Source: Paenibacillus ihumii
Lineage (GTDB): Bacteria > Bacillota > Bacilli > Paenibacillales > Paenibacillaceae
DNA length: 64,000 nucleotides
Reading direction: 5' to 3'
Assembly: GCF_001403875.1 (NCBI RefSeq)
Contig: NZ_LN884299.1
Coordinates: 2,170,117 to 2,234,116 of the forward strand
Under the pieces are notes generated by a model that was given only the letters and a program-made list of their open reading frames with translations, did not search any database and had not been told where the DNA came from. Shown here piece after piece: positions 8,300 to 16,928 of this stretch (positions within the stretch are counted from its first letter, which is position 1; each line of letters begins with the position of its first letter). The position numbers and the translations under genes were made by a program.

Positions 8300-8614
8300 T
8301 CCCTTCTGATTTTTAATTTTTATTGTGAGGTATTTATGAATATGCTTCGCCAGTTAACCCTATATTTCGTTACTACGGGATAGACTTCGTAAAAAATGTC
8401 ATATCTAGGATATTCGTGAAACTTTTTAACTATCCTGCCCGTGTTTTAACTAAAATTCTTTTCAACTTGCCAACTGCCGATGAGATCATATCGGGAATGT
8501 AACAATGTTCTTGTCGTTCGACAGATTCATTGATAAAACACATCGCTTTAAAAATTTGATATCTTATTCCTATCTATTACTTTGTTTTACCCGTAACGCC
8601 GAGCTCGGCTGCTT
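8300..8614. other. Intergenic region without a supported gene
   Basis: This is an AT-rich stretch between two divergent genes. The few open frames are short and have no ribosome sites. It must contain the promoter of the Ntn-hydrolase-like gene, but I could not pick convincing -35/-10 boxes. Confidence 0.5.
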
Positions 8615-8636
8615 GTGAGTGATGTAAATCACTTAC
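8615..8636. promoter_or_regulatory. CRP/FNR-like inverted repeat upstream of cueP-like gene
   Basis: GTGAGTGAT-GTAA-ATCACTTAC is an inverted repeat with 9-base arms and one mismatch. The core TGAT-N4-ATCA resembles sites of the CRP/FNR family. It lies about 80 bases before the lipoprotein start. No matching regulator is in the window. Confidence 0.4.
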
Positions 8637-8717
8637 TAAATGCCAACAATGATATATATACAATTTATGGTGCTTATGCAATTTATGAATAATTTGAAAA
8701 ATGGGGGGAGTAATTTA

Positions 8718-9251
8718 ATGAGAAAACAATTGTTCTTTATTAGCGTTATCTCAATTATTGTATTAAGTGGTTGTATAAGCCAACAGCCAGAAAATAACAA
8801 AGGGCTGATAGAAAGTAACGCAGATATTAAACAGTTAGTTAGTGATTATAGTAATGGTAATATAGAAGACCAAACTGCTTCAATAACTTCCACACAGCTA
8901 ATAGTTACAAACCAGAATAATAGTCGGTTAACCTATGCATTGCCGAAAGACGAGTTCTTTGTTTCGATTGCACCATATATTGAACAAACACATCCTTGTG
9001 CTGCCCATAGCTTGACTGGTTGCCGAGGAGAATTGGTAAATAAAGAGTTTGAGATATATATTGAAGATAGCGAAGGAAACGTTATAAAAGATGAAAAATT
9101 AACGTCAAATTCCCATGGATTTATTGATTTATGGCTGCCGAGAGATAAAGAATATCATATCTCAATTACCGAAAATGAGAAAACTGTGAAATCCAAGTTT
9201 TCAACGTTTGAAAGTGACAATACATGCATTACAACCATGCAATTGACATAA
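8718..9251 (+). CDS. cueP: CueP-family copper-binding lipoprotein
   Basis: A 178-residue lipoprotein. The start at 8718 follows GGGGGGAG; the earlier in-frame ATG codons lack such a site. Residues 1-19 are a signal peptide with lipobox LSGC19. The mature part has the CueP features HPCAAHSLTGCRGE and, at the end, DNTCITTMQ, with FIDLWLPRDKEYHISI between them; the conserved Cys and His residues bind copper in the Salmonella periplasmic homologue, which stores or delivers copper. Here it should be anchored on the outer face of the membrane. There is no copper regulator or ATPase next to it, so it is an orphan cueP. Confidence 0.85.
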   Translation: MRKQLFFISVISIIVLSGCISQQPENNKGLIESNADIKQLVSDYSNGNIEDQTASITSTQLIVTNQNNSRLTYALPKDEFFVSIAPYIEQTHPCAAHSLTGCRGELVNKEFEIYIEDSEGNVIKDEKLTSNSHGFIDLWLPRDKEYHISITENEKTVKSKFSTFESDNTCITTMQLT

Positions 9252-9296
9252 AAATATTGTATTTTCAATCACTCCAGCCTTAACTATGTTTGCAGC

Positions 9297-9333
9297 AAAA
9301 AACCTCTCCCAAGTTAAACAAACTTAAAAGAGG
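9297..9333 (-). terminator. Terminator of the type III PKS operon
   Basis: CCTCT...AAGTT pairs with AACTT...AGAGG, and on the minus strand the stem runs directly into TTTTTTG. It is 30 bases after the oxidoreductase stop. Confidence 0.8.
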
Positions 9334-9362
9334 CCATATAGCGGTATATATCGTTCGAACAG

Positions 9363-10529
9363 TCAGTATTTCGTATGAAATTCCAGCGGCTCCAGCGGTT
9401 TCAATCTGGTCGCTCGAAATAAACCGTTTGCCAGCAGAGGCGCGAGCCGGGCCGCGCTTGGCAGAAGCTGCTGAACGGCAGGCTTGTTCATGAGCCATTG
9501 CAGCAGGCTGCCCCATCTTAAAGGGCTGGCGAATTCCTGCTGGATCGCCTGCGTATAGCGATGTTCCCATTCCATTAAAGAAATGCTTCCCCGCAAAAAA
9601 GCGTCGGCGAGCGGAGCGCATAATGCAGCCGAGCGCAGCGCCATGGACATTCCGTCCCCGCTCAGCGGAGCGATCATCGCGGCAGCATCGCCTATGCGAG
9701 GATGCCCATCCCATGGCGAGGGCTTGCGCTGAAGATAGACGGGAGCGATGGCAGCTTGCGTATCATGGACGGGCACAGCCGTTGCAAGCCGCTCGGCGAG
9801 TCTCCGGTTGCGCTCAATCGCCGCTTCCAGAATGGACAACACCGATTTGCCCGCCTTCACAAATTCGCTACGGTTAAGCAGCGCCGCAGCATTCACGCTG
9901 CCATCCTCAACCGGACATAAACCTAAGTATCCCCCTTGGAAGAAGTACATCTCAATCACTGGTTCCATCTTTAAACCGGCATAATGGGTTTTAACACCAA
10001 TGTAGGCTTGCTGGCACGAAGCGGCTGCATCCGGACGGTGTCCTTGCCCTGCATTCGCCATCCGCGCATTGGCTCCCCAGGCCGCAATAACAGCCCTGGA
10101 ATGGAACAGTTTTACATCCGCCCCCTGCCTAGCTCGAACGGTATACCCTTTTTCGTGCTGCTCAATCCCAGTAACCGTTGTAGATAGGTGTAGCTGTGCT
10201 CCAGTCTGCATCGCGGTTGTATGCAGCGCCTCATCCATCATGTATCGGCTAAGTCCCCAGGCAGCGCCAGGGATCGGAAGCTCGATTTCACCGCCCTGCT
10301 CGAAGATGAGCTTAGCCCGTTCAATCCGCGTCGGATGAAGAGATGCGACCGTCTCGGTCAAACCAAGAGCGCGCAGCGTGCTTTGGGCTTCTGGCGAAAG
10401 AAATTCCCCGCACACCTTATGACGCGGGAAGTTCCGCCGGTCGATCAAGGCCGTCTCCCACTGCTTACCCGCAAGTGCCTTAGCGATACAGCTTCCCGAG
10501 ATGCCTCCCCCGAGAACGACGGCATCCAC
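9363..10529 (-). CDS. FAD-dependent oxidoreductase (geranylgeranyl reductase-like)
   Basis: About 388 residues. The N-terminal FAD-binding motif is VVLGGGISGSCIAKALA, followed by the DRRNFPRHKVCGEFLSP segment that marks the geranylgeranyl reductase / PHBH-like flavoprotein group, and a second FAD motif with RIGDAAAMIAPLSGDGMSMA. It would reduce or hydroxylate a lipid or aromatic product. The GTG at 10529 is preferred since GGAG lies 6 bases before it and it overlaps the methyltransferase stop; an ATG at 10556 is the alternative. It is the last gene of a three-gene operon with a methyltransferase and a type III PKS, so its substrate is probably the alkylated pyrone, resorcinol or quinone made there (inference). 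Confidence 0.8.
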   Translation of the reverse strand: MDAVVLGGGISGSCIAKALAGKQWETALIDRRNFPRHKVCGEFLSPEAQSTLRALGLTETVASLHPTRIERAKLIFEQGGEIELPIPGAAWGLSRYMMDEALHTTAMQTGAQLHLSTTVTGIEQHEKGYTVRARQGADVKLFHSRAVIAAWGANARMANAGQGHRPDAAASCQQAYIGVKTHYAGLKMEPVIEMYFFQGGYLGLCPVEDGSVNAAALLNRSEFVKAGKSVLSILEAAIERNRRLAERLATAVPVHDTQAAIAPVYLQRKPSPWDGHPRIGDAAAMIAPLSGDGMSMALRSAALCAPLADAFLRGSISLMEWEHRYTQAIQQEFASPLRWGSLLQWLMNKPAVQQLLPSAARLAPLLANGLFRATRLKPLEPLEFHTKY

Positions 10530-10530
10530 C

Positions 10531-11286
10531 TCATACTCCAATCCGATCAGCTCCATCCGCTTGTCCGCTTAAATATGAATCTGGCTTACCGATCACTACT
10601 GCATAACGGAACAACGGTCTCCAGGAATACATGAGCTGATGGATTCCCATCGCCTGCTTCAGGCGCTTCCAATCCTGCGAGCGGAAGCCTTTAGCCACGG
10701 ATAGAGGGCCGTCATTCAAGATATACCTGTTCAATGAAATCACCCGGGTCGCAAGCCATACCGCCGTCCAAGCGATCCAGTGCCGATGGATATCATTCAC
10801 CACAACGCCAAGCCGGGCCGCCCGCAGCATGCTTGTAACGGCATGGGGCAGCTCTTCCTCTGAAAAATGATGCAGCAGTTGTGTGCCTGTCACAATATCC
10901 GCTCCTGCATCAGGGAGCCTAAACAAATTGCCGCGTATGACCTGAACGCGCGGCTCATTAAGATACAATTGGCGCGCTTCGGCGCAGGCCTCTTCCGTCA
11001 TATCGACTAACGTGATCATCATGGCAATGTTTTGCCGAGTTGCCCACTGCAGAACGCGCCGATTCACATCCCCGGATCCAGCTCCGACGTCCGTAATGGA
11101 CAACTGCTTTGGCTTGCCCGCCGCCCGCCACAGCTGCTTAATTCCGTATAGCGTTGGCGCGCTTGCCGCGAACAGCCGATTCAAGCGGCGAAGCTCCCGC
11201 AGGGCCTCGCGAAGCTCCTCGCCTCCACTTGTGAAATCGTCCATGAGCTCAGCCGCCGATGCCCGCCGATGCAGCTTAGGAAACAT
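10531..11286 (-). CDS. SAM-dependent methyltransferase of the PKS operon
   Basis: About 251 residues of class I methyltransferase. Motif I is DVGAGSGDVN, motif II ends in LVDMTEEACAEA, and motif IV is ADIVTGTQLLHHFSEEEL. The start at 11286 lies 10 bases behind GGAG and overlaps the PKS stop by 11 bases, which suggests translational coupling; the open frame extends to 11334. It probably O- or C-methylates the polyketide of the upstream type III synthase, much as BpsB does after BpsA in Bacillus, although BpsB belongs to another (membrane) methyltransferase family. Confidence 0.8.
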   Translation of the reverse strand: MFPKLHRRASAAELMDDFTSGGEELREALRELRRLNRLFAASAPTLYGIKQLWRAAGKPKQLSITDVGAGSGDVNRRVLQWATRQNIAMMITLVDMTEEACAEARQLYLNEPRVQVIRGNLFRLPDAGADIVTGTQLLHHFSEEELPHAVTSMLRAARLGVVVNDIHRHWIAWTAVWLATRVISLNRYILNDGPLSVAKGFRSQDWKRLKQAMGIHQLMYSWRPLFRYAVVIGKPDSYLSGQADGADRIGV

Positions 11287-12430
11287 AATGCGCATTCTCC
11301 GTGCGGCGTTTGGATGGCACGCTGGAAGCAACATAAGTAATATTGATCATCTCTGCCGTCAACCCTGGGCCGAAGGCTAACGCAATTCCGGATGCCCGCT
11401 CCGTTCCTTGCTCCTGCAGCTGCTCCCTCATTTTCTTCATAACGAACAAAATCGTGGCAGAGGACACATTTCCAATATCCCGCAGGACACCGAGACTTGG
11501 CGCAACCTGTTCATCCCTCAGACCATATTTCGATTGCAGCGCTTCGACAATGCCTTTGCCACCCGGATGAATCGCCCATAATTCGGGAGGCTTGTCACCA
11601 CCAAGATGCGCTGCTTCTGCAGGAACATAATCGCCAATCAATCTTGGAATATTCGGGGACAAATATAGGTCAAACCCATCATTGCCGATCTCCCAAATCA
11701 TTTCATCGGCGCTCTCAGGCAGCAGCACCGAACGATCATCACCAAGCTGGTAAACATGCTGATGCTGCGAAGATGCCGCACCAATTACGCAAGCCGAAGC
11801 TCCATCGCCGAAGAAAGATGCGCCGAACAAAGCCTCCCGATCCCCGGAAGGCTGAATATGGAGGGTGCACAATTCCACACACACAATCAATACATTCGCG
11901 TTCCGGTCTCCGGACACGAGCTGCTTCGACAAACATATCGCCTTCATTCCGGCTGCGCATCCGATGAACGTGAGCGGGATTCGCATAACCGAAGACACAA
12001 GCCCTAACTCTTGAACCAAGGCCGCATCGATGCCCGGAAGGAATTGCCCGGTGCAGCTAACCGTGATCAGATGCGTGATCTGCTTGGCATCTATCTTCGC
12101 ATCCGCCAAGGCCGCTCTCGCCGCAGTTAAAGCAAGGGGGACGGATTCTCGCTTATAGACCGCCATCCGTTCTGCCGTTGAGGGCACTTTCGAACGATCT
12201 TCTTGCGGCATGTAACGGCATGCTGAAGCTTCTAGAAGCAGTTCCGGCTCGCATGTATACCGGCTCTCGACACCGCATTGCTTAAATATTCTTCTGGCCC
12301 AACGGGCCGAATCCGGGTTACTGCTCAGCGCATCAACAATCCGTCGTGTCGTGTCAGCCTGGTCCATGCGATAGGGCGGCAACGCGGTACCGATTCCTGT
12401 GATAGCAATCATTGGTCTTACAGCTGCCAT
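11276..12430 (-). CDS. Type III polyketide synthase
   Basis: A 384-residue chalcone/stilbene-synthase-family enzyme. The catalytic Cys126 is in VSCTGQFLPG, the His is in WAIHPGGKGIVEAL and the Asn in DIGNVSSATILFVM, completing the Cys-His-Asn triad. It condenses a starter acyl-CoA with malonyl-CoA units on one active site without an acyl carrier protein; the Bacillus relative BpsA gives alkylpyrones. AAGGAGG stands 10 bases before the ATG. It heads a minus-strand operon with a methyltransferase and an FAD oxidoreductase. A hairpin separates it from the NRPS genes upstream, so shared transcription with them is possible only by read-through. Confidence 0.93.
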   Translation of the reverse strand: MAAVRPMIAITGIGTALPPYRMDQADTTRRIVDALSSNPDSARWARRIFKQCGVESRYTCEPELLLEASACRYMPQEDRSKVPSTAERMAVYKRESVPLALTAARAALADAKIDAKQITHLITVSCTGQFLPGIDAALVQELGLVSSVMRIPLTFIGCAAGMKAICLSKQLVSGDRNANVLIVCVELCTLHIQPSGDREALFGASFFGDGASACVIGAASSQHQHVYQLGDDRSVLLPESADEMIWEIGNDGFDLYLSPNIPRLIGDYVPAEAAHLGGDKPPELWAIHPGGKGIVEALQSKYGLRDEQVAPSLGVLRDIGNVSSATILFVMKKMREQLQEQGTERASGIALAFGPGLTAEMINITYVASSVPSKRRTENAHYVS

Positions 12431-12532
12431 TGCATCATTGCCTCCTTAATATACGTTTACGGCTTCAACTTCACGGTATATCAAGTTCATCCAGAGCCGT
12501 TCTCATCAGCTTACCCATCTTATGAACATGAC

Positions 12533-12561
12533 AAAACACAGCCCGATTCGGACTGGGTTTT
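12533..12561 (-). terminator. Terminator-like hairpin after the NRPS genes
   Basis: On the minus strand AAAACCCAGTCCGA pairs with TCGGGCTGTGTTTT (two mismatches) and runs into TTTTGTC. It lies 56 bases after the stop of the second NRPS gene. Confidence 0.6.
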
Positions 12562-12616
12562 ACCTAAAGTTATATGTCTATGCAAACAGTGGCTTCATTT
12601 TGTACAGTTGCATTTC

Positions 12617-15600
12617 TTACAGTAACTCCGCGTTGCTTTCCTCTGAACCTGCTGCCTTGAGAAAAGCCTTCCTGACTTCCCCAACGTCAATTTTGTAGCT
12701 ACAGCGAATGGAGAAAATAAACCCGTCGGCGTAAGATGTTGCGATACAGTTAAACAGTGAAGGGAACGGCAGCGGATTCGGCTGTTTTACGACGGTATCA
12801 TCGTAGCTTTCCCGCAAATTCCCCTTGGCGCTATTGCCTAAATAATTAAACATGAACAAATCAATCTGCTCATACTGTTCCCCAAACTGTACCAACCTCT
12901 TGGTTCTCGACCAGTCGATACGACAAGCAGGATCGGTGAGCAGATGCATAAAATTAAGGTTTCTATCCTTTAAAAGCTCCAGCCGGGCTCTGACAGAACA
13001 CATTGTCTTATCCGGACTCCACCCCGCATCGATGAAGAGAGGCACGAAATCAATAAATTCGCCGACGGTATTGTAATATGACGCTTCTTCATATCTTCGT
13101 CCATCGTATAAGAACAGCAAGGGAAAATGTTCCGTCTCCAAGTAGACCTGCAAGCCCTTGGTATAGACGGAAATCGCATGCCCCAAGGAATGTTCTTTGG
13201 TCGGAATAGCCACATCGAACATGAAGGCTTCATCACTCGTCCGATGCTCCAGCCGGCGTAAAATATCCTGCTTGCTCCGGTGAAATGCCTCCAGTTCAAA
13301 GGCCGAGATCCATTCTTGCTCGGTGATGCCTTGCGGTCCGCTTTGAATTTGCTCGACATACTCAAGGAAAGGCTTCACTTCGTCCGAAGGCGAAACTTGA
13401 TTCAACAGAAGATTTCTGTAGTAAGAGACCATCTGCCGCTCGATGACTTCGGTTGTCACGCGGTCGCAAATAGCATGATGCAAAAGTGCGATCACATAAT
13501 GCTCGCGCAAATTTCGTTTTAACAGAATCATTTGATACAAGATGCGCTCCCCGTCGTATCGGGTGTTGTGAACGAAATCCTGCAGCATGTCCATAAACGG
13601 GTCGCAAGAATTGTAGCCCGATACGTCGATCAGATAAAGCTTCGGCGGACGGGAGGATGGAAGGGCGTATTCCTTCCAGCAAAGGCTTGGCTCCCCTTGG
13701 ACGGGAACGCTTCTCAACAAGCCTTGGCTCTGCACGAGTTCAGCGTAGGACTGGTCCAGTAGTGTATAATCCACGTACTCGTCCAGCTTGAAGAAAACGA
13801 CGCAAGGAGGCGTTTGAAACTTGATTTGCATCTGTTGTGCCGCCCCAAACGGATATTCCTGCATCACTTCCCCCGTTTGGATCCACTGATCCGTTTGACG
13901 GTAATCATTTTGAAGCTCCTCGCGAATGGTTGTTGCCTCATCCGGTTTTATTTCGTTTAAACCGAGGCGCCGGCAGAAAACTTCTTCATCGAGCGTTTCG
14001 TTCAGATCAACTTCAATTCTTTGATGTAAAGGCACGATATAGTGTGGCAGCAAATTTTTGACGACCTTCCCGTTCATCATCTGTACTAGGCTTTCGACGC
14101 GATTCTTTTCCACATCGTCGCTGTATAGAACATTAATGCTTTTCGTTTCTTTGAACACATCTCTGACTTGATACGAGACCAGTTTATACACGCCCCCTGT
14201 TTCTTGGTGCAGCCAGGAAACAAGAGCTTCTTTCGCTTCGATGAGTCCTTCCTCCTCCATCGCCGATTGAAGGTAAGCGGCGATGGCTCGGATCGATTTA
14301 TAGTGATAAATATCCGTTAAGGTAACACGGCATCCGGCCTTTTCCATTTCCGACATCAAGGCCAGCGCTTTGAGAGAATGCCCGCCGAGATCAAAGAAGC
14401 TGTCCAGGACGCTGAGGCTTGGCACCCCTAATACCACTTGCCAAATCTTCGCCAGCTTCGCCTCCAGCTCCGTCGCGGGCATGGCTTGTTCTGCTCCGGT
14501 CTGCCGGTTTACTTCGGGAGCCGGCAGCGCTTGACGATCCACTTTGCCGTTGACGGTGAGCGGAAATTGCTCCAGTTGCACGAAGTAGGACGGAATCATG
14601 TAGTCGGGCAGTATTTTCTCTAGCGCACTTCGAACTTCACTTGCAATGAACGCCCGATCTGCTACAAAGTAGGCGCATAATAGCTTCTCCCCGCTGTCCT
14701 CCCTGGCGATCACCACAGCCTCCCGGATCATCTCCACCTTCTCAAGCTGCGCCTCAATCTCTTCCAGTTCGATCCGGTATCCCCGAATTTTCACCTGTCT
14801 GTCGATCCGGCCTCTGTATTCCAGCGTGCCGTCTGCCCGCCAGCGGGCCAAATCGCCCGTCCTGTAGCAGCGCTCTTTCGGGCGAAATGGGCTATCGATA
14901 AACTTCTCCGCTGTCAGATCCGGCCGGTTCAAATATCCGCGCGCCACGCCTTCTCCGCCGACGAGCAGCTCTCCCCATGCTCCGATTGGGAGCAGCTTCA
15001 ATGCATCGTCCGTGACGTAAGCCGTGGAACGGCTGATCGGACGGCCGATCGGCACCGTTCCGCTCTGCTCTCCTTCGATCCAATGCACTGTGGAGAACGT
15101 CGTATTCTCTGTCGGGCCATAACCGTTCATAAGTACCAGTCCGGGATTATCGCGCAGCACAAGATTGACCTGCGGTACGGATAGAGCTTCGCCCCCGACA
15201 AGCAGGGTTTGCAAGCCGCCAAACAGCCTGCTGTCCCGCTGCGACAATTGATTAAAGAGGGATGTGGCAAGAAACATCGTTGTAATTCCGTAATCCCGGA
15301 TTGCTTCCTTCAATTTTCCCGCGATCAAAATGACTTCGTTGTTCACAAGATAAAGCCGCCCGCCATTAAGCAGCGCTCCCCAAATTTCAAACGTGGAAGC
15401 GTCAAAAACGACCGCTCCGGTTTGCAGGATTCGCGTTGTTTCATTTAACGTAACATAGTTGCAGTTTTTTACCAACCGGGCTACGCTTCGCTGCTCAATC
15501 ATTACGCCTTTCGGCATGCCGGTCGATCCCGACGTATAGATGATATAGGCCAAATCATACGGACCCGATACGGGCTCCAAATTCGATCCGTCCCCGTCGT

Positions 15601-16039
15601 AAATGTGGCTGTCGTCCAAATTCAGCGTTTTCCCGCCAAAGTCTATATGCCCCGGTAAATGGTTTTTGGTTAGCAGCATTTTCGCGCCTGAATCCTCAAG
15701 CATATATTGGATGCGTGTCTCAGGGTACCCGGGATCGATCGGCATGTATGCCCCCCCGGCTTTCAAGATGCCAAGGATGCCCACGATCAAGTCCGGGGAA
15801 CGCTCCGCCATAATGCCGACCGGTTGATCCGGCTGGACGCCTTCCGCCCGAAGGGTTCGCGCCAGCCGGTTAGCACGCTCATTCAGCTCGCCATACGTCA
15901 ACTGCTGTTCCTCAAAAACGACTGCAATTTGATCCGGCGTTCGTTCCACCTGCTCCTCGAACAGCTGGCAGATTGACTTCTCCCACAGGTCAGTATCCTT
16001 GTTGTCGAACCGATCCGGCAAACTCGCCTTTCCCACCAT
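12617..16039 (-). CDS. NRPS, A-T-(C-like) protein, second subunit
   Basis: 1140 residues from the ATG at 16039, which follows GGGAGG; the frame extends to 16153 but that part overlaps the glycosyltransferase. Domains: adenylation (about 20-505; IIYTSGSTGMPKG, YGPTENTT, YRTGDLARW, NGKVDR), carrier (about 525-595; LGGHSLKAL), then a 130-residue linker of unknown type and a C-terminal condensation-like domain (about 725-1140) whose active motif reads HHAICDR, so the His-His-Asp is kept but the Gly is changed. The specificity residues read by eye against GrsA are D-A-F-F-L-G-G-T-F-K, near the Val code. It has no N-terminal C domain, so the terminal C domain of the partner NRPS should serve it. 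No thioesterase or reductase follows. Confidence 0.92.
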   Translation of the reverse strand: MVGKASLPDRFDNKDTDLWEKSICQLFEEQVERTPDQIAVVFEEQQLTYGELNERANRLARTLRAEGVQPDQPVGIMAERSPDLIVGILGILKAGGAYMPIDPGYPETRIQYMLEDSGAKMLLTKNHLPGHIDFGGKTLNLDDSHIYDGDGSNLEPVSGPYDLAYIIYTSGSTGMPKGVMIEQRSVARLVKNCNYVTLNETTRILQTGAVVFDASTFEIWGALLNGGRLYLVNNEVILIAGKLKEAIRDYGITTMFLATSLFNQLSQRDSRLFGGLQTLLVGGEALSVPQVNLVLRDNPGLVLMNGYGPTENTTFSTVHWIEGEQSGTVPIGRPISRSTAYVTDDALKLLPIGAWGELLVGGEGVARGYLNRPDLTAEKFIDSPFRPKERCYRTGDLARWRADGTLEYRGRIDRQVKIRGYRIELEEIEAQLEKVEMIREAVVIAREDSGEKLLCAYFVADRAFIASEVRSALEKILPDYMIPSYFVQLEQFPLTVNGKVDRQALPAPEVNRQTGAEQAMPATELEAKLAKIWQVVLGVPSLSVLDSFFDLGGHSLKALALMSEMEKAGCRVTLTDIYHYKSIRAIAAYLQSAMEEEGLIEAKEALVSWLHQETGGVYKLVSYQVRDVFKETKSINVLYSDDVEKNRVESLVQMMNGKVVKNLLPHYIVPLHQRIEVDLNETLDEEVFCRRLGLNEIKPDEATTIREELQNDYRQTDQWIQTGEVMQEYPFGAAQQMQIKFQTPPCVVFFKLDEYVDYTLLDQSYAELVQSQGLLRSVPVQGEPSLCWKEYALPSSRPPKLYLIDVSGYNSCDPFMDMLQDFVHNTRYDGERILYQMILLKRNLREHYVIALLHHAICDRVTTEVIERQMVSYYRNLLLNQVSPSDEVKPFLEYVEQIQSGPQGITEQEWISAFELEAFHRSKQDILRRLEHRTSDEAFMFDVAIPTKEHSLGHAISVYTKGLQVYLETEHFPLLFLYDGRRYEEASYYNTVGEFIDFVPLFIDAGWSPDKTMCSVRARLELLKDRNLNFMHLLTDPACRIDWSRTKRLVQFGEQYEQIDLFMFNYLGNSAKGNLRESYDDTVVKQPNPLPFPSLFNCIATSYADGFIFSIRCSYKIDVGEVRKAFLKAAGSEESNAELL

Positions 16040-16043
16040 CGTA

Positions 16044-16928
16044 TTACCTCCCGTACATAAGATCCGCCGTTTGGATATCCTGCAGAGCAGGTAAAAACGG
16101 TTTTTCGTTATCCACGTACAGCTCGGTATCAAGATAGTACAGCTTTTTATCATCCAGACATTGCTTGATGTAATCTTCGTTCACGATACTTTTGTCCTTG
16201 ACATTGGCTGCGAACGCTTGAAGCTTGGGCAGCGCGGTTTGGCGATAGTCCAGCCACGAATGATGAAACCCGGCCGGCTCTTCCAGGCAGTAGATGTCTT
16301 GATGGAGCCCTTCGGCAATTCCCTTCTTCCTTAGATAATCCCCCGAGAAAGGCATGCTTCTGAAGAATCGTCCTGTCATCGCAAAGACGCGATAGCTCCA
16401 ATGAGGAGCGCCGTGATTGGAACGGCAGAATAGATTCAAATAAAAGACGGAATAGTGCATTTTGACGGTAATGACTTGACGTCTTTTCACCTCCGAGACA
16501 ATCCGGTCCGCCATCCGGCTATCGATGATCTCGTCGAAATCAGCCAGAATGATTACATCGTCATCCTCGACCCGCTCTCGTAAAATCTCAGAGCACAGGC
16601 TTCTCTGATACGCTTCGTTATGAAATGCGCTGTTGTAGCTCAGCAAGCGCCAATACCAGCGGTCAAAGTTCGGCGCTTGACAAGTCTCAGGGTTAAAATA
16701 CAATTGATGCCGCTGCGGCTTGCGAAACACGTTGTCGGCATCGAGTGAATGGTAAATCACCTTCGGACCGAGATAAGTCGGATCGAAGTTCCGAGGCTTG
16801 TCCACATAGCTGAATGTCTTGTTGGCCTCGATCACGTGCAGCTCGTCGATCCAGCGGGCATCTTCTTTCAGTTTGATCTCCGCCACCCGTTTTTCGTTGA
16901 AAAACGGGCAAAATTGATAAATTTTCAT
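16044..16928 (-). CDS. GT17-family glycosyltransferase inside the NRPS operon
   Basis: A 294-residue protein resembling glycosyltransferase family 17 (the beta-1,4-N-acetylglucosaminyltransferase group). Seen are the opening YQFCPFFNEKRVAEIKL, an acidic metal-binding motif DVIILADFDEIIDS (about residues 127-140), and the later AGFHHSWLDY segment. No signal peptide or membrane helix is obvious, so it should act in the cytoplasm. Its ATG overlaps the stop of the long NRPS as ATGA, and the next NRPS begins 4 bases after its own stop, so it is locked into the biosynthetic operon. That makes it likely to glycosylate the peptide or a carrier-bound intermediate (inference). Confidence 0.75.
   Translation of the reverse strand: MKIYQFCPFFNEKRVAEIKLKEDARWIDELHVIEANKTFSYVDKPRNFDPTYLGPKVIYHSLDADNVFRKPQRHQLYFNPETCQAPNFDRWYWRLLSYNSAFHNEAYQRSLCSEILRERVEDDDVIILADFDEIIDSRMADRIVSEVKRRQVITVKMHYSVFYLNLFCRSNHGAPHWSYRVFAMTGRFFRSMPFSGDYLRKKGIAEGLHQDIYCLEEPAGFHHSWLDYRQTALPKLQAFAANVKDKSIVNEDYIKQCLDDKKLYYLDTELYVDNEKPFLPALQDIQTADLMYGR

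Noticed and set aside
12617..12900. Thioesterase at the end of the NRPS
   Set aside because: No GxSxG serine hydrolase motif is present in the last 400 residues; the sequence continues as a condensation-like domain.
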